From assembly GCF_000413435.1 (NCBI RefSeq), contig NZ_KE340327.1, forward strand, positions 354,954 through 418,953: 64,000 bases of DNA. Reading direction: 5' to 3'. Origin of the DNA: Campylobacter ureolyticus ACS-301-V-Sch3b. Its GTDB lineage: Bacteria; Campylobacterota; Campylobacteria; Campylobacterales; Campylobacteraceae. This document shows positions 34,767 through 43,069 of the stretch, piece after piece; the first letter of the stretch is position 1, and each line of letters begins with the position of its first letter. A program made the translations under genes and the position numbers. The notes under the pieces were generated by a model. That model had not been told where the DNA came from, did not search any database, and worked only from the letters and a program-made list of their open reading frames with translations.

Positions 34767-36047
34767 CTATTTTATAATAAATGACAACAAGCTAATAAAA
34801 GCAAGAGTTAAAATTCCGATATTTATAGGCTCTCTCTTTACCAACTTTACAAAAAAGTAAGCTACAAATCCAAATGCCAAACCTGTTGTTATAGAATAAG
34901 TCAAAGGCATTAATATAACTATAAAAAACGCCGCAACCGCTGTAGCTTGGTCACTAAAATCTATTTTTGATAATTCACTAAACATCAAAACCCCAACCAT
35001 AACCAATACTGGATAAATAGCATTTGGCGGAATTGCTTTAAAAAGTGGCAGCATGAATAAAGTTAAAATAAAAAACATTCCAGTAAATACCGCAGTCAAA
35101 CCAGTTCTTCCACCTTCTTCCACACCACTTGCACTCTCAGCAAAAGCCGTTGTTGTGCTTGTTCCTAAAAATGAACTTGTAGTTGAACCAAGAGCATCAA
35201 CCACCAAAGTTTTTTCAAATTTTTTCATACCATTTTTATCATCAAAAAGTCTTGCTCTATTTCCAACACCTGAAAGTGTTCCAAGTGAGTCAAAAAGCTG
35301 AGTTATAAAAAATGTAATTATTGCTGGAAGTAAAGCTAAGCTTAAAGCACTTTTTATATCAAGCTCTAAAAATATAGGAGTAATCGAACTTGGAAGTGAA
35401 AAAAAGCTAGTTGGATAAGGTGAAATTTTAAAAACCCAAGCAATTATTGAGGTTGTTAAAACAGCTATTATAAAGGCTCCTTTTACTCTTAATGCCCAAA
35501 AGCAAATCACCATTAAAAGTCCTAAAAGCCCAATTAAAGTATTTGTATCGTGGAAATTTCCTAAAGTTACAAGTGTTGCATCACTATGAACTATTATACC
35601 CATTTGCTTAAGTCCAACAAAACTTATAAAAGCTCCTATTCCAGCACTAATTGCAAGTCTTAAATCTTTTGGAATACTTTTTAAAATCCAAACTCTAAAC
35701 TGAGTAAAAGATAAAATTAAAAATATAAATCCACTTATAAAAACAACCCCCAAAGCTGTTTGCCAAGGAATTTTCATGCCCATTACAAGTCCAAAAGTAA
35801 AATAAGCATTAAGCCCCATTCCAACACTCATTGCAATTGGTGTATTTGCAATAATTCCATTTAAAACAGTTGCAAAAATTGTTATTAAAGCTGTTGCTGT
35901 GATGAGTGCTTCCATAGGCATTCCAGCATTGCTCATAATTATTGCATTTACAGGAACTATATACATCATAGTTAAAAAAGTTGTAAATCCAGCGCCAAAC
36001 TCGGTTTTAACGCTAGTTTGATTTTCTTTTAGTTTGAAAAAATCCAT
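34767..36047 (-). CDS. NCS2-family purine permease (AzgA-like)
   Basis: A 426-residue polytopic transporter of the azaguanine-like NCS2 branch: KTEFGAGFTTFLTMMYIVPVNA at the N-terminus, GMGLNAYFTFGLV, and the conserved second-half segment TAFAESASGVEEGGRTGL. It imports adenine, guanine or hypoxanthine with protons. It is flanked by the phosphoribosyltransferase gene, so uptake and ribosylation are probably coupled in salvage. It shares one base with the mqnE stop. Confidence 0.92.
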   Translation of the reverse strand: MDFFKLKENQTSVKTEFGAGFTTFLTMMYIVPVNAIIMSNAGMPMEALITATALITIFATVLNGIIANTPIAMSVGMGLNAYFTFGLVMGMKIPWQTALGVVFISGFIFLILSFTQFRVWILKSIPKDLRLAISAGIGAFISFVGLKQMGIIVHSDATLVTLGNFHDTNTLIGLLGLLMVICFWALRVKGAFIIAVLTTSIIAWVFKISPYPTSFFSLPSSITPIFLELDIKSALSLALLPAIITFFITQLFDSLGTLSGVGNRARLFDDKNGMKKFEKTLVVDALGSTTSSFLGTSTTTAFAESASGVEEGGRTGLTAVFTGMFFILTLFMLPLFKAIPPNAIYPVLVMVGVLMFSELSKIDFSDQATAVAAFFIVILMPLTYSITTGLAFGFVAYFFVKLVKREPINIGILTLAFISLLSFIIK

Positions 36048-37123
36048 TAATAAACCTTTATTTCATTATATAAACTATCTCTTTCAACAGGAATAAGCCC
36101 AGAGGTTTTAATAAGCTCTATAAAATCTCCAACTTGAGTGCCTTTATCGCTACTTGCACCAGCGCTACTTTGAATGCTTTCTTTTTCTATAGTGCCATCT
36201 AAATCATCACATCCAAACTCCTGTGCTACAAGTGCTAAATTTATAGTTGTTGTAGCCCAATAGGCTTTAATATGTTTAATATTATCAAGCATTAATCTTG
36301 AAATAGCAAATGTTTTTAAAATTTCAACCGATCCTAAAAATTCCTTGATTTTTAAATAATTGTTATTTCTTTGATAAACAAGTGGAATAAATGCATTAAA
36401 TCCACCTTTTTTGTTTTTAATAGCTTTATCTTGCACATCTCTAAGTCTTAACATATGATCAATTCTATTTGCTCTAGTTTCTAAATGTCCAAAAAGCATA
36501 GTTGCATTACTGTCACGCCCCATTTTATGCCAAATTTCATGTATTTTAAGCCACTCGTTGCTTTTTACTTTTCCATTGCAAATTTTTTTTCTAACCTCTT
36601 CATCAAATATTTCAGCTCCTCCACCAGGCATCGAATCAACACCGTAGCTAACCATTTTTTCTAAAACTTCTTCATAGCTAAAACCATTTTTTCTAGATAA
36701 AAAATCAACCTCAGCAGCTGTCATTGCCTTGATATGTAAAAAAGGATATTTTTCTTTTATTTTTTTAAAAATTTCTAAATACCACTGCCAAGAAACATTT
36801 GGATTGTGGGCTGAGACGATGTGAATTTCTTTTGTGCCTCTTTTTACCGTTTCATCAACTATTTGCATAATCTCTTCATGACTCATAGTGTAAGCTTTAT
36901 CATTTTTTCTATGAGATGAAAAAGCACAAAACAAACAAACATCAGCACATAAATTTGTGGGATTTATATGGCGATTTAAATTAAAATAAACTTTTTTGCC
37001 ATTTATTTGCTCTCTTTTTTTATTAGCAAATTTTCCTAAAGTATAAAGATCAAGATCATAAAGCTTTAATCCATCTTCGTAATTAAGTCTTATATCATTT
37101 TCTAATTTTTCTAAAATTTCCAT
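36047..37123 (-). CDS. mqnE: Aminofutalosine synthase MqnE
   Basis: Radical SAM enzyme of the futalosine route to menaquinone, which Campylobacterota use in place of MenABCDEF. The 358-residue protein has the cluster motif CADVCLFC (C59, C63, C66). FNLNRHINPTN, KEIHIVSAHNPNVSW and the C-terminal TIEKESIQSSAG follow, matching MqnE rather than MqnC. It is the first gene of a run with the purine permease and phosphoribosyltransferase, which fits because the pathway releases adenine that must be salvaged. Confidence 0.93.
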   Translation of the reverse strand: MEILEKLENDIRLNYEDGLKLYDLDLYTLGKFANKKREQINGKKVYFNLNRHINPTNLCADVCLFCAFSSHRKNDKAYTMSHEEIMQIVDETVKRGTKEIHIVSAHNPNVSWQWYLEIFKKIKEKYPFLHIKAMTAAEVDFLSRKNGFSYEEVLEKMVSYGVDSMPGGGAEIFDEEVRKKICNGKVKSNEWLKIHEIWHKMGRDSNATMLFGHLETRANRIDHMLRLRDVQDKAIKNKKGGFNAFIPLVYQRNNNYLKIKEFLGSVEILKTFAISRLMLDNIKHIKAYWATTTINLALVAQEFGCDDLDGTIEKESIQSSAGASSDKGTQVGDFIELIKTSGLIPVERDSLYNEIKVY

Positions 37124-37250
37124 TTTTATCCTAAAAATAAAATTGAAATTACATTATAAGCCTTTTGCACTTAAAAAAGCTTTTATTTTTATAAATTTAT
37201 GAATTTTAAAGTTAAATTTACTAAATTTGCCTTTGTTAAACTTAAATTTG

Positions 37251-37256
37251 TATAAT
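37251..37256 (+). promoter_or_regulatory. Probable -10 element of glmS
   Basis: TATAAT in TTTGTATAATGC, 45 bases before the glmS ATG; an AAAGGA site precedes the start. No glmS-ribozyme-like structure is evident in the short leader. Confidence 0.5.
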
Positions 37257-37300
37257 GCTTAGTTAAAAAACAGATATTTGTTATATAAAAGGATAAATTT

Positions 37301-39115
37301 ATGTGTGGTATAGTTGGCTATATTGGTAAAAAAGAGAAAAAAAGTATAATATTAAACGGCTTAAAAGAGCTTGAATATAGAGGATATGATAGTTCAGGAA
37401 TGGCTGTTATGGATGAAAATGGAAAGATTGATTGTTTTAAAGCTGTTGGAAAAATAAAAAATTTAGAAGAAAAAACTAAAAATTTCAGCTCAACAGGACA
37501 AGGTATAGCAATAGGCCATACAAGATGGGCAACTCATGGAAAACCAACTGAGATAAACGCTCATCCACATTTTGGAGAATATAGTTTTGTAATCCATAAT
37601 GGCATCATAGAAAACTATAAAGAATTAAAAGATGAACTTGAAAAAGATGGTATTAAATTTTTAAGCCAAACAGATACAGAAGTCATAGTTAAACTATTTG
37701 AAAAAACAAATCAAAAAGAAAGTGATCCATTTAAGGCTTTTAAAAAAACTATTTCTAAACTTGTTGGAGCTTATGCGATACTTTTAATAACAAAAAAAGC
37801 AAATGGAGAGATATTTTTTGCAAAAAATGCAGTTCCTTTAATAGCTGGCAAAAACGATGATGGTGAAATCTTTTTTAGTTCATCAGATTCACCATTAATA
37901 GGATTTTTAAAAGATGTTGCGTACTTGGATGATAATACTTATGGCGTAGCTAAATTTGGCGATATTAAATTTTTTAAAGATGAAAACGAGATAAATCCAG
38001 CTAAAAAAACTCTTCCTAGCGATAGAAGTTTTGCTCAAAAAGAGGGTTTTAGATTTTTTATGGAAAAAGAAATTTATGAACAAAGCGTAGTTGCAACTGA
38101 AACACTAATGGGAAGAATAAAAAATAGTCAAATTTATCTTGAAGAGCTTGATAAAGAGCTTTTTAATAACATTGATGAAGTTATAATGTGTGCTTGTGGA
38201 ACAAGCTATCATGCAGCCATAACAGCAAGCTATTTATTTGAAAGAGTTGCACAAATAAGAACAAAAGTTGAAGTTGCAAGTGAGTTTAGATACAAAGATC
38301 CAGTTTTAAGAAAAAACTCACTTTTTATAGTTATTTCTCAAAGTGGTGAGACAGCTGATACATTAGAGGCTTTAAAAATAGCTAAAGAAGCAGGTCTTAA
38401 AACTCTTGCAATTTGTAATGTTGATAATAGTTCAATTGTTCGACTTGCTGATAATACTCTTTTAACAAGAGCTGGAATTGAAAAAGGAGTTGCCTCTACA
38501 AAGGCCTTTTCAACACAAGTTATAACACTTTGGCTCGTTGTTTTGTATCTAGCAAATTTAAATAAAACAATAAGTCAAAATGAGTTTGAAAAAGAACTTA
38601 AAACTTTACTTAAAATTCCAAAAATTTTAGAAGTTCCATCTGATTTACAAGAAAAACTTCACCGTTTAAGTAAGCACTATCTTCATGGGCATGGCTTCTT
38701 CTTTATAGGAAGAGATGTTTTTTATCCACTTGCACTTGAAGGAGCTTTAAAATTAAAGGAAATAAGCTATCTTCACGCAGAAGGATACGCAAGCGGAGAA
38801 ATGAAACATGGTCCAATTGCTCTTGTTGATGAAAGACTTTATACAATTGCTTTAATGCCTGAAAATATGCTTTATGAAAAAACAAGAAGCAATGTTGAAG
38901 AAATTGTTGCAAGAGACGGATTTGTATTTGCACTTAGTCCAAAAGAGTTTGATTTAAGTGATGATTTTATAAAAACAAGCAAACAAAATCATTATATGAG
39001 CGAATTTTTTGAAATGCTTGTAATACTTCAAATTTTTGCACTTGAAGTTGCTATAAGACTTGGAAATGATGTTGATATGCCTAGAAATTTAGCTAAAAGT
39101 GTAACCGTGGAATAA
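37301..39115 (+). CDS. glmS: Glutamine-fructose-6-phosphate aminotransferase (isomerizing) GlmS
   Basis: Makes glucosamine-6-phosphate, the first dedicated step to peptidoglycan and lipid A amino sugars. The 604 residues start with the N-terminal nucleophile MCGIVGYIG. Glutaminase motifs GHTRWATHG and HNGIIENY follow. Two SIS domains come next (CGTSYHAA, VISQSGETADT, KGVASTKAFSTQ), then the C-terminal LKEISYLHAEGYASGEMKHG and the end PRNLAKSVTVE. The length is normal and all key residues are present. Confidence 0.98.
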   Translation: MCGIVGYIGKKEKKSIILNGLKELEYRGYDSSGMAVMDENGKIDCFKAVGKIKNLEEKTKNFSSTGQGIAIGHTRWATHGKPTEINAHPHFGEYSFVIHNGIIENYKELKDELEKDGIKFLSQTDTEVIVKLFEKTNQKESDPFKAFKKTISKLVGAYAILLITKKANGEIFFAKNAVPLIAGKNDDGEIFFSSSDSPLIGFLKDVAYLDDNTYGVAKFGDIKFFKDENEINPAKKTLPSDRSFAQKEGFRFFMEKEIYEQSVVATETLMGRIKNSQIYLEELDKELFNNIDEVIMCACGTSYHAAITASYLFERVAQIRTKVEVASEFRYKDPVLRKNSLFIVISQSGETADTLEALKIAKEAGLKTLAICNVDNSSIVRLADNTLLTRAGIEKGVASTKAFSTQVITLWLVVLYLANLNKTISQNEFEKELKTLLKIPKILEVPSDLQEKLHRLSKHYLHGHGFFFIGRDVFYPLALEGALKLKEISYLHAEGYASGEMKHGPIALVDERLYTIALMPENMLYEKTRSNVEEIVARDGFVFALSPKEFDLSDDFIKTSKQNHYMSEFFEMLVILQIFALEVAIRLGNDVDMPRNLAKSVTVE

Positions 39116-39127
39116 AAAGAGATAAAT

Positions 39128-39496
39128 ATGATTTTTAAAGATGACTTTATTTTTATCGAAAGAGAAATTTCTCAAATTCCTTGGATTAAAATTTTTACAA
39201 ATGATGGTAAAAAAGAACTTAGTTTTTGCGATAAAGATACTATAAATAGACTTTTTGAAGCTGTTTTAATAGGTGAAAAAACTATGCTTGAGTTTTATAA
39301 GCCTAAAAAAATAAATATTGCCTCTTTTGCAAACTATGTTCCAAGAGTGCATTTTCATGTTATGGCAAGATTTGAAAATGATGATTTTTTTCCAGAATCA
39401 ATGTGGGGCAAAAAACAAAGAGATTTAGAAATTAATTTTTGCAAAGATTTTGATAGTTTTTGCGAAAAATTGGCTAAAAATTTAAAAATTTGCTAA
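39128..39496 (+). CDS. HIT-family-like protein
   Basis: A 122-residue small soluble protein. The C-terminal RVHFHVMARF is the histidine-triad-like HxHxH/R segment, reduced here to HFHVMAR, so the last triad histidine is not obvious. The FYKPKKINIASFANYVP strand before it matches the HIT fold. HIT proteins hydrolyse nucleotidyl phosphoesters; the atypical triad makes activity uncertain. It lies 12 bases after glmS and may be co-transcribed with it. Confidence 0.7.
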   Translation: MIFKDDFIFIEREISQIPWIKIFTNDGKKELSFCDKDTINRLFEAVLIGEKTMLEFYKPKKINIASFANYVPRVHFHVMARFENDDFFPESMWGKKQRDLEINFCKDFDSFCEKLAKNLKIC

Positions 39497-39580
39497 ATAT
39501 AAAAATAAAAAAATTATTGCTTTATTATTTATTTAATCTATTTAATTAAGATATATTAAATTTAATTAAAAAGGATAGAA

Positions 39581-40147
39581 ATGAAAAAATTTTTATTTTC
39601 ACTTGCGGCTTGTTCGCTTTTAACACTTAGTCTTGCAAATGCAAAAGAATACATAGTCGATACAGCTCACACAGATGTTGGGTTTAAAATAAAACATATG
39701 CAAATTAGCAATACAAAAGGAAATTTTGCTGATTTTAAAGGAATTGTTGATTTTGATGAAAAAACTATGAAATTAAATAAACTCGAAGCAACAATTCAAA
39801 CAGCCTCAGTTGATACAGGAAATGAAGGAAGAGATGAGCATTTAAGAGATACTGACTTTTTTGATACTAAAAAATTTCCTGAAATGAAATTTGTAATGAC
39901 TGATTTTAAATTTGATGATGATGAAAAAGATGAAGGTATTGTAAAAGGCGATTTAACAATAAAAGGCGTTACAAAACCTATCGAGCTTGAGTATGAATTT
40001 GGTGGTATATCAAAAGGAGATGTTGAAAAAATAGGCTTTAATCTAAGTGGAAAAATAGATAGAACTGACTTTGGTGTTGGTGAAAAAAGTCTAGCAATTG
40101 GAAGCGAAGTAAAGCTTGATATTGAAATTGAAGCTGACGCAAAATAA
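39581..40147 (+). CDS. YceI-family periplasmic lipocalin-like protein
   Basis: A 188-residue exported protein with a signal peptide ending at ANA before KEY. The mature part has the YceI pattern: VDTAHTDVGFKIKHM, GNFADFKGIVDFDE, the signature RDEHLRDTDFFDTKKFP, and VKGDLTIKGVTKPIEL. YceI proteins are eight-stranded barrels binding polyisoprenoid or amphiphilic ligands. It is monocistronic, with an AAAGGA site and a terminator downstream. Confidence 0.93.
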   Translation: MKKFLFSLAACSLLTLSLANAKEYIVDTAHTDVGFKIKHMQISNTKGNFADFKGIVDFDEKTMKLNKLEATIQTASVDTGNEGRDEHLRDTDFFDTKKFPEMKFVMTDFKFDDDEKDEGIVKGDLTIKGVTKPIELEYEFGGISKGDVEKIGFNLSGKIDRTDFGVGEKSLAIGSEVKLDIEIEADAK

Positions 40148-40160
40148 TAAATATTAAAAA

Positions 40161-40190
40161 AAATCCAACTTAAGTTTTTAGGTTGGATTT
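40161..40190 (+). terminator. Rho-independent-type hairpin after the YceI gene
   Basis: AAATCCAACTTAA pairs with TTTAGGTTGGATTT as a long symmetrical stem shortly after the YceI stop codon. The T tract is formed by the stem's own 3' end. Confidence 0.7.
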
Positions 40191-40279
40191 ATAAAACTAA
40201 TATAACACTATCAATATAATTAAATGCTCTCTTTGCAATTATATAAAACTAATTACGGCATTGACATAAATAAATTTGG

Positions 40280-40285
40280 TATAAT
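40280..40285 (+). promoter_or_regulatory. Probable -10 element of the Cache-domain gene
   Basis: TATAAT within TTTGGTATAATTCC. A TTGACA lies at 40261 but only 13 bases away, too close for a standard -35 pairing. The first in-frame codons of the Cache-domain gene follow about 75 bases downstream. Confidence 0.45.
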
Positions 40286-40419
40286 TCCACTTTCAAGTCA
40301 AATAAAATACACAAAATAAATTTGTTTAATTTATAAAAATTAGAAAAGGAAGCGAAATCAAAACTTTTAGAAATTTAATAATTTTATTTTTTTTATTTTC
40401 TTTTTTAATTTTAGGATAT

Positions 40420-41196
40420 ATGTTTTTTGAGTATAAAATAGATCAAAGCGATGAAAAAATAAAAAGATTTTTTGATTTTAACGCTGAACTCCTTCTAAAT
40501 ACTATAGAAGAAGAAAGGCTTAATGTCCTTGCATTATCGCTCATTCTTTCTCAAAATGATGATATAAAAAGTTGTTTAAAATATGAAAATAAACAAACCT
40601 GTGAGAAAAATCTAAAATTTTATATATCAATTTTACAAAATGTTCCTTTATATAAGGATATTTTAATTCATCTACATTCAAATGATTTAAAAAGTGTAAT
40701 TAGAAGTTGGGATGATGAAAAAAAGGGAGATGATTTAAGATATTTTAGACACACTATATATGAAACTAAACAAAATAAAACACCAACATCAGGAATAGAA
40801 ATAGGAAAATGTGGAGTTTTTATAAGAGGGGTTTCTCCTGTTTTCGCAGATAGTAATTTTTTAGGAAGCATTGAGGTTATGCTTGGCTTTAATCATCTTT
40901 ATACTCTTTCAAAAAGACAAAAATATGATCTTTTAATCCTTATAAAGGATAACTATAAAATAGAATGTTTTAAAAACTCACATATAAAAATTCATGGCTT
41001 TAACATAATTGATAAAAATGATATAAATTTAAATATTTTACCTTTTTTGGACAAAATAGACTTTAAAAATCAAAATTTTATTAAGCTTAAAAATGATTAT
41101 TTTTACTCAAAAAAACTATATGATTTTAAAAATAATCATATTGGATATATCATAATGCACAAAAACTCCAAATCAAAAATTAATGATATTTTTTAA
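40420..41196 (+). CDS. Cache-domain-like sensory protein lacking its output domain
   Basis: From the first ATG the product has 258 residues and looks like a periplasmic dCache-type ligand-binding region: a long helix (IKRFFDFNAELLLNTIEEER), then beta strands with FIRGVSPVF and FLGSIEVMLGFN, and a terminal HIGYIIM. The frame is open upstream from 40357 and adds RNLIILFFLFSFLILGYM, a signal anchor. A good AAGGA site precedes that extension, but the codon after it is ATC. No second membrane helix, kinase or methyl-accepting domain follows. It is probably a truncated chemoreceptor or sensor kinase. It converges with the histidine kinase gene, overlapping by 4 bases. Confidence 0.6.
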   Translation: MFFEYKIDQSDEKIKRFFDFNAELLLNTIEEERLNVLALSLILSQNDDIKSCLKYENKQTCEKNLKFYISILQNVPLYKDILIHLHSNDLKSVIRSWDDEKKGDDLRYFRHTIYETKQNKTPTSGIEIGKCGVFIRGVSPVFADSNFLGSIEVMLGFNHLYTLSKRQKYDLLILIKDNYKIECFKNSHIKIHGFNIIDKNDINLNILPFLDKIDFKNQNFIKLKNDYFYSKKLYDFKNNHIGYIIMHKNSKSKINDIF

Positions 41197-41915
41197 ATAT
41201 TATCTAAAAGTTTTTCTTCATAGAGTGGAATTTTATAAATAAAAATCGATCCTTTTTTAGGGGTTGATTTAACATCATATAAAATATCGTTTTTATTGCA
41301 AATTTTCATAACTATATTTAGTCCTAATCCAAATCCACCCTGTGATTGGTTTTGTCTTGTGTATCTTTGCCAAATAGTATCAACATCTTTTATCCCACAT
41401 CCAAAATCTTCAACTATAAAAATGACAAAATTATCATCGCTTTTTAAATAAATATTTATTTCGCTACCCTCGTTTGAATATTTTATGGCATTTGATAGGT
41501 TATTATCAATCAATCTTGTTGCTTCAATTTCACTTAAAAATACCTTTAAATTTGGTGAAATTTCACTTATTATTTGTATTTTTTTGCTATGGGCGATTGT
41601 ACTTGAAAAACGAATTCTATTTTCTAAAAAATTAGAAAAATTTAATACTTTTTTTGGAAATTTTATACGATCATTTTTTATAAAAAACTCAACATCTTCA
41701 TAAGTTATTTTCATCTGTTTTAAGGCTGCTTTTATACGATGTGTTTGTTTATTTCTAGTTTCTAAAATTTCTAAATTTATACTTGCAACACCAAGTGGGG
41801 TTTTAAGCTCATGCATAGCATCATTGAAAAATGTATTCATCATCTTTTTTTGCTCTAAATATGGCTTTGTTATACTGACATAGACAAAATACATAACCAA
41901 TGTGTAAATCCCCAC
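41193..41915 (-). pseudogene. Sensor histidine kinase, 5' part missing (probably cut by the prophage)
   Basis: Remaining 240 residues from a GTG: most of one transmembrane helix (GIYTLVMYFVYVSI), then HisKA with the phosphoacceptor histidine in NDAMHELKTPLG (H35). The HATPase domain follows, with N box NNLSNAIKYS, G1 VEDFGCGI and G2 GGFGLGLNIV. The reading frame stays open leftwards to about 41937 (NFFLIF completes the helix) but there is no sensor domain and no ATG. It ends where prophage sequence appears to begin. No response regulator lies nearby. Catalytic motifs are intact, so loss of the front half looks recent. Confidence 0.7.
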
Positions 41916-42013
41916 AAAAATGAGAAAAAAGTTTTTACTTAAATGAGAAAATTAAGAGCTACATTTTTCTCATTTTAATGCGAAAAACTAAATATTTAAG
42001 TATTAAAAACGCT

Positions 42014-42673
42014 CTAAACTTCTTTTAAATTTATCTTAAACTTTCCCCTGCCTCTTATAATTCCTACAAACATTCCTACTATCTTACACTCATAGATGCT
42101 GTATCTTACTGGCAAGTAGATAGGATTATAAGATATTAGCATAAACTCATCACCTTGCTTGTAGCACTCTTTTATCATAAGTCCATCAGGTGTGTTTATG
42201 GCATAAATTTCACCATCTTTAAACTCGGCTCCCACTGCTATAAAACAACTATCCCCATCCATTATATATGGCTCCATACTCTCGCCAATGGCTTTGATTA
42301 TATCAATCTTTCCTAAAAACTTAACATTACTTTTTTCTAAAATTTGCTCACTTATAACCACATTTTCAAAGCTTTCATCATCGTTATTTGCCCCACCTCC
42401 TAAAGAAGCCCCCACATCAAACATCCTTAATGTTTTTAAATTATCGCTATTACTAGCATCCTTGCCATAAAAAAATAGATTAATTGAAATCCCTTCTTTA
42501 AACAAAAAGTCCATTATCTCTTTATATGGCACTGAGTTTCTAAATTTAAGTTGCGCGTAGTTATTTGGATCTATACCCAAAGCATCAGCCACGTCTTTAT
42601 CTTTTATGAGTTTATCTTTAAATTTATTTGATAATATATCTTTTAATCTTTCATTTATCTGATCCATTGTCAT
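42014..42673 (-). CDS. Phage repressor, LexA/S24-type with N-terminal DNA-binding domain
   Basis: A 219-residue protein. The N-terminal 70 residues form a helical DNA-binding domain of the CI type (DKDVADALGIDPNNYAQLKFR). The C-terminal S24 peptidase domain has the catalytic serine in AIGESMEP and the lysine in GLMIKECY, so RecA-stimulated self-cleavage on SOS induction is plausible. It is transcribed towards the prophage end and faces a divergent promoter region with short palindromes. Probable keeper of lysogeny. Confidence 0.88.
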   Translation of the reverse strand: MTMDQINERLKDILSNKFKDKLIKDKDVADALGIDPNNYAQLKFRNSVPYKEIMDFLFKEGISINLFFYGKDASNSDNLKTLRMFDVGASLGGGANNDDESFENVVISEQILEKSNVKFLGKIDIIKAIGESMEPYIMDGDSCFIAVGAEFKDGEIYAINTPDGLMIKECYKQGDEFMLISYNPIYLPVRYSIYECKIVGMFVGIIRGRGKFKINLKEV

Positions 42674-42827
42674 TTCTTGCTACCTTAATTATAAAATATA
42701 AGCTAAATTTAGCATATTTTTGTATTAAATTAATAAAATATTATTTTTTATAATTTATTTTTATAAACAACAGCCAAAGCACAGTATAGTAGAGTTATAC
42801 TCTTTTTATAAAAGTAAAGGAGATAAA
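42674..42827. promoter_or_regulatory. Divergent repressor control region with short palindromes
   Basis: An AT-rich spacer between the leftward repressor gene and a rightward small gene. It contains the perfect 12-bp palindrome GCTAAATTTAGC at 42702-42713. Two overlapping inverted repeats follow: AGTATA-N7-TATACT at 42783-42801 and AGAGT-TAT-ACTCT at 42791-42803. These are candidate operators; binding is not shown. Confidence 0.45.
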
Positions 42828-43043
42828 ATGATATTTATAAACTTAGAAGCAAACGATATAAGCATTATAAAGGAGCTTTTTATGGAAGAAGAAGTTTATA
42901 GCGATACAGCTGTTCAAATTGATAATAAAATAGGTTATATAAAAAACTCAAATAGTGCTCAAAGCGTTTTTTATTATGTTAGTGGGCATTTAGATGGTAA
43001 AACACTTTATCTAAAAAATGGTGAGATAAATCTTGGTTATTAA
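42828..43043 (+). CDS. Small prophage protein of unknown function (71 aa)
   Basis: A 71-residue soluble, acidic protein (MIFINLEANDISIIKELF at the start, HLDGKTLYLKNGEINLGY at the end). It is preceded by an excellent AAAGGAGAT ribosome site and followed by a terminator. It is expressed divergently from the repressor, the position of an early or lysogenic-conversion gene. It has no DNA-binding motif, so it is not an obvious Cro. Not recognised as a family. Confidence 0.65.
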   Translation: MIFINLEANDISIIKELFMEEEVYSDTAVQIDNKIGYIKNSNSAQSVFYYVSGHLDGKTLYLKNGEINLGY

Positions 43044-43064
43044 AGGGCGATTAATCACCCTTTA
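43041..43064. terminator. Bidirectional terminator between the small gene and dam
   Basis: TAAAGGG and CCCTTTA arms surround a self-complementary GATTAATC core. The hairpin lies between the convergent small prophage gene and the Dam gene. Confidence 0.65.
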
Positions 43065-43069
43065 AAGTC

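Noticed and set aside
41193-41196. Idea that the Cache protein and the histidine kinase are two halves of one broken gene
   Set aside because: They are on opposite strands and converge at their C-termini, so no simple break can join them; an additional inversion would be needed.
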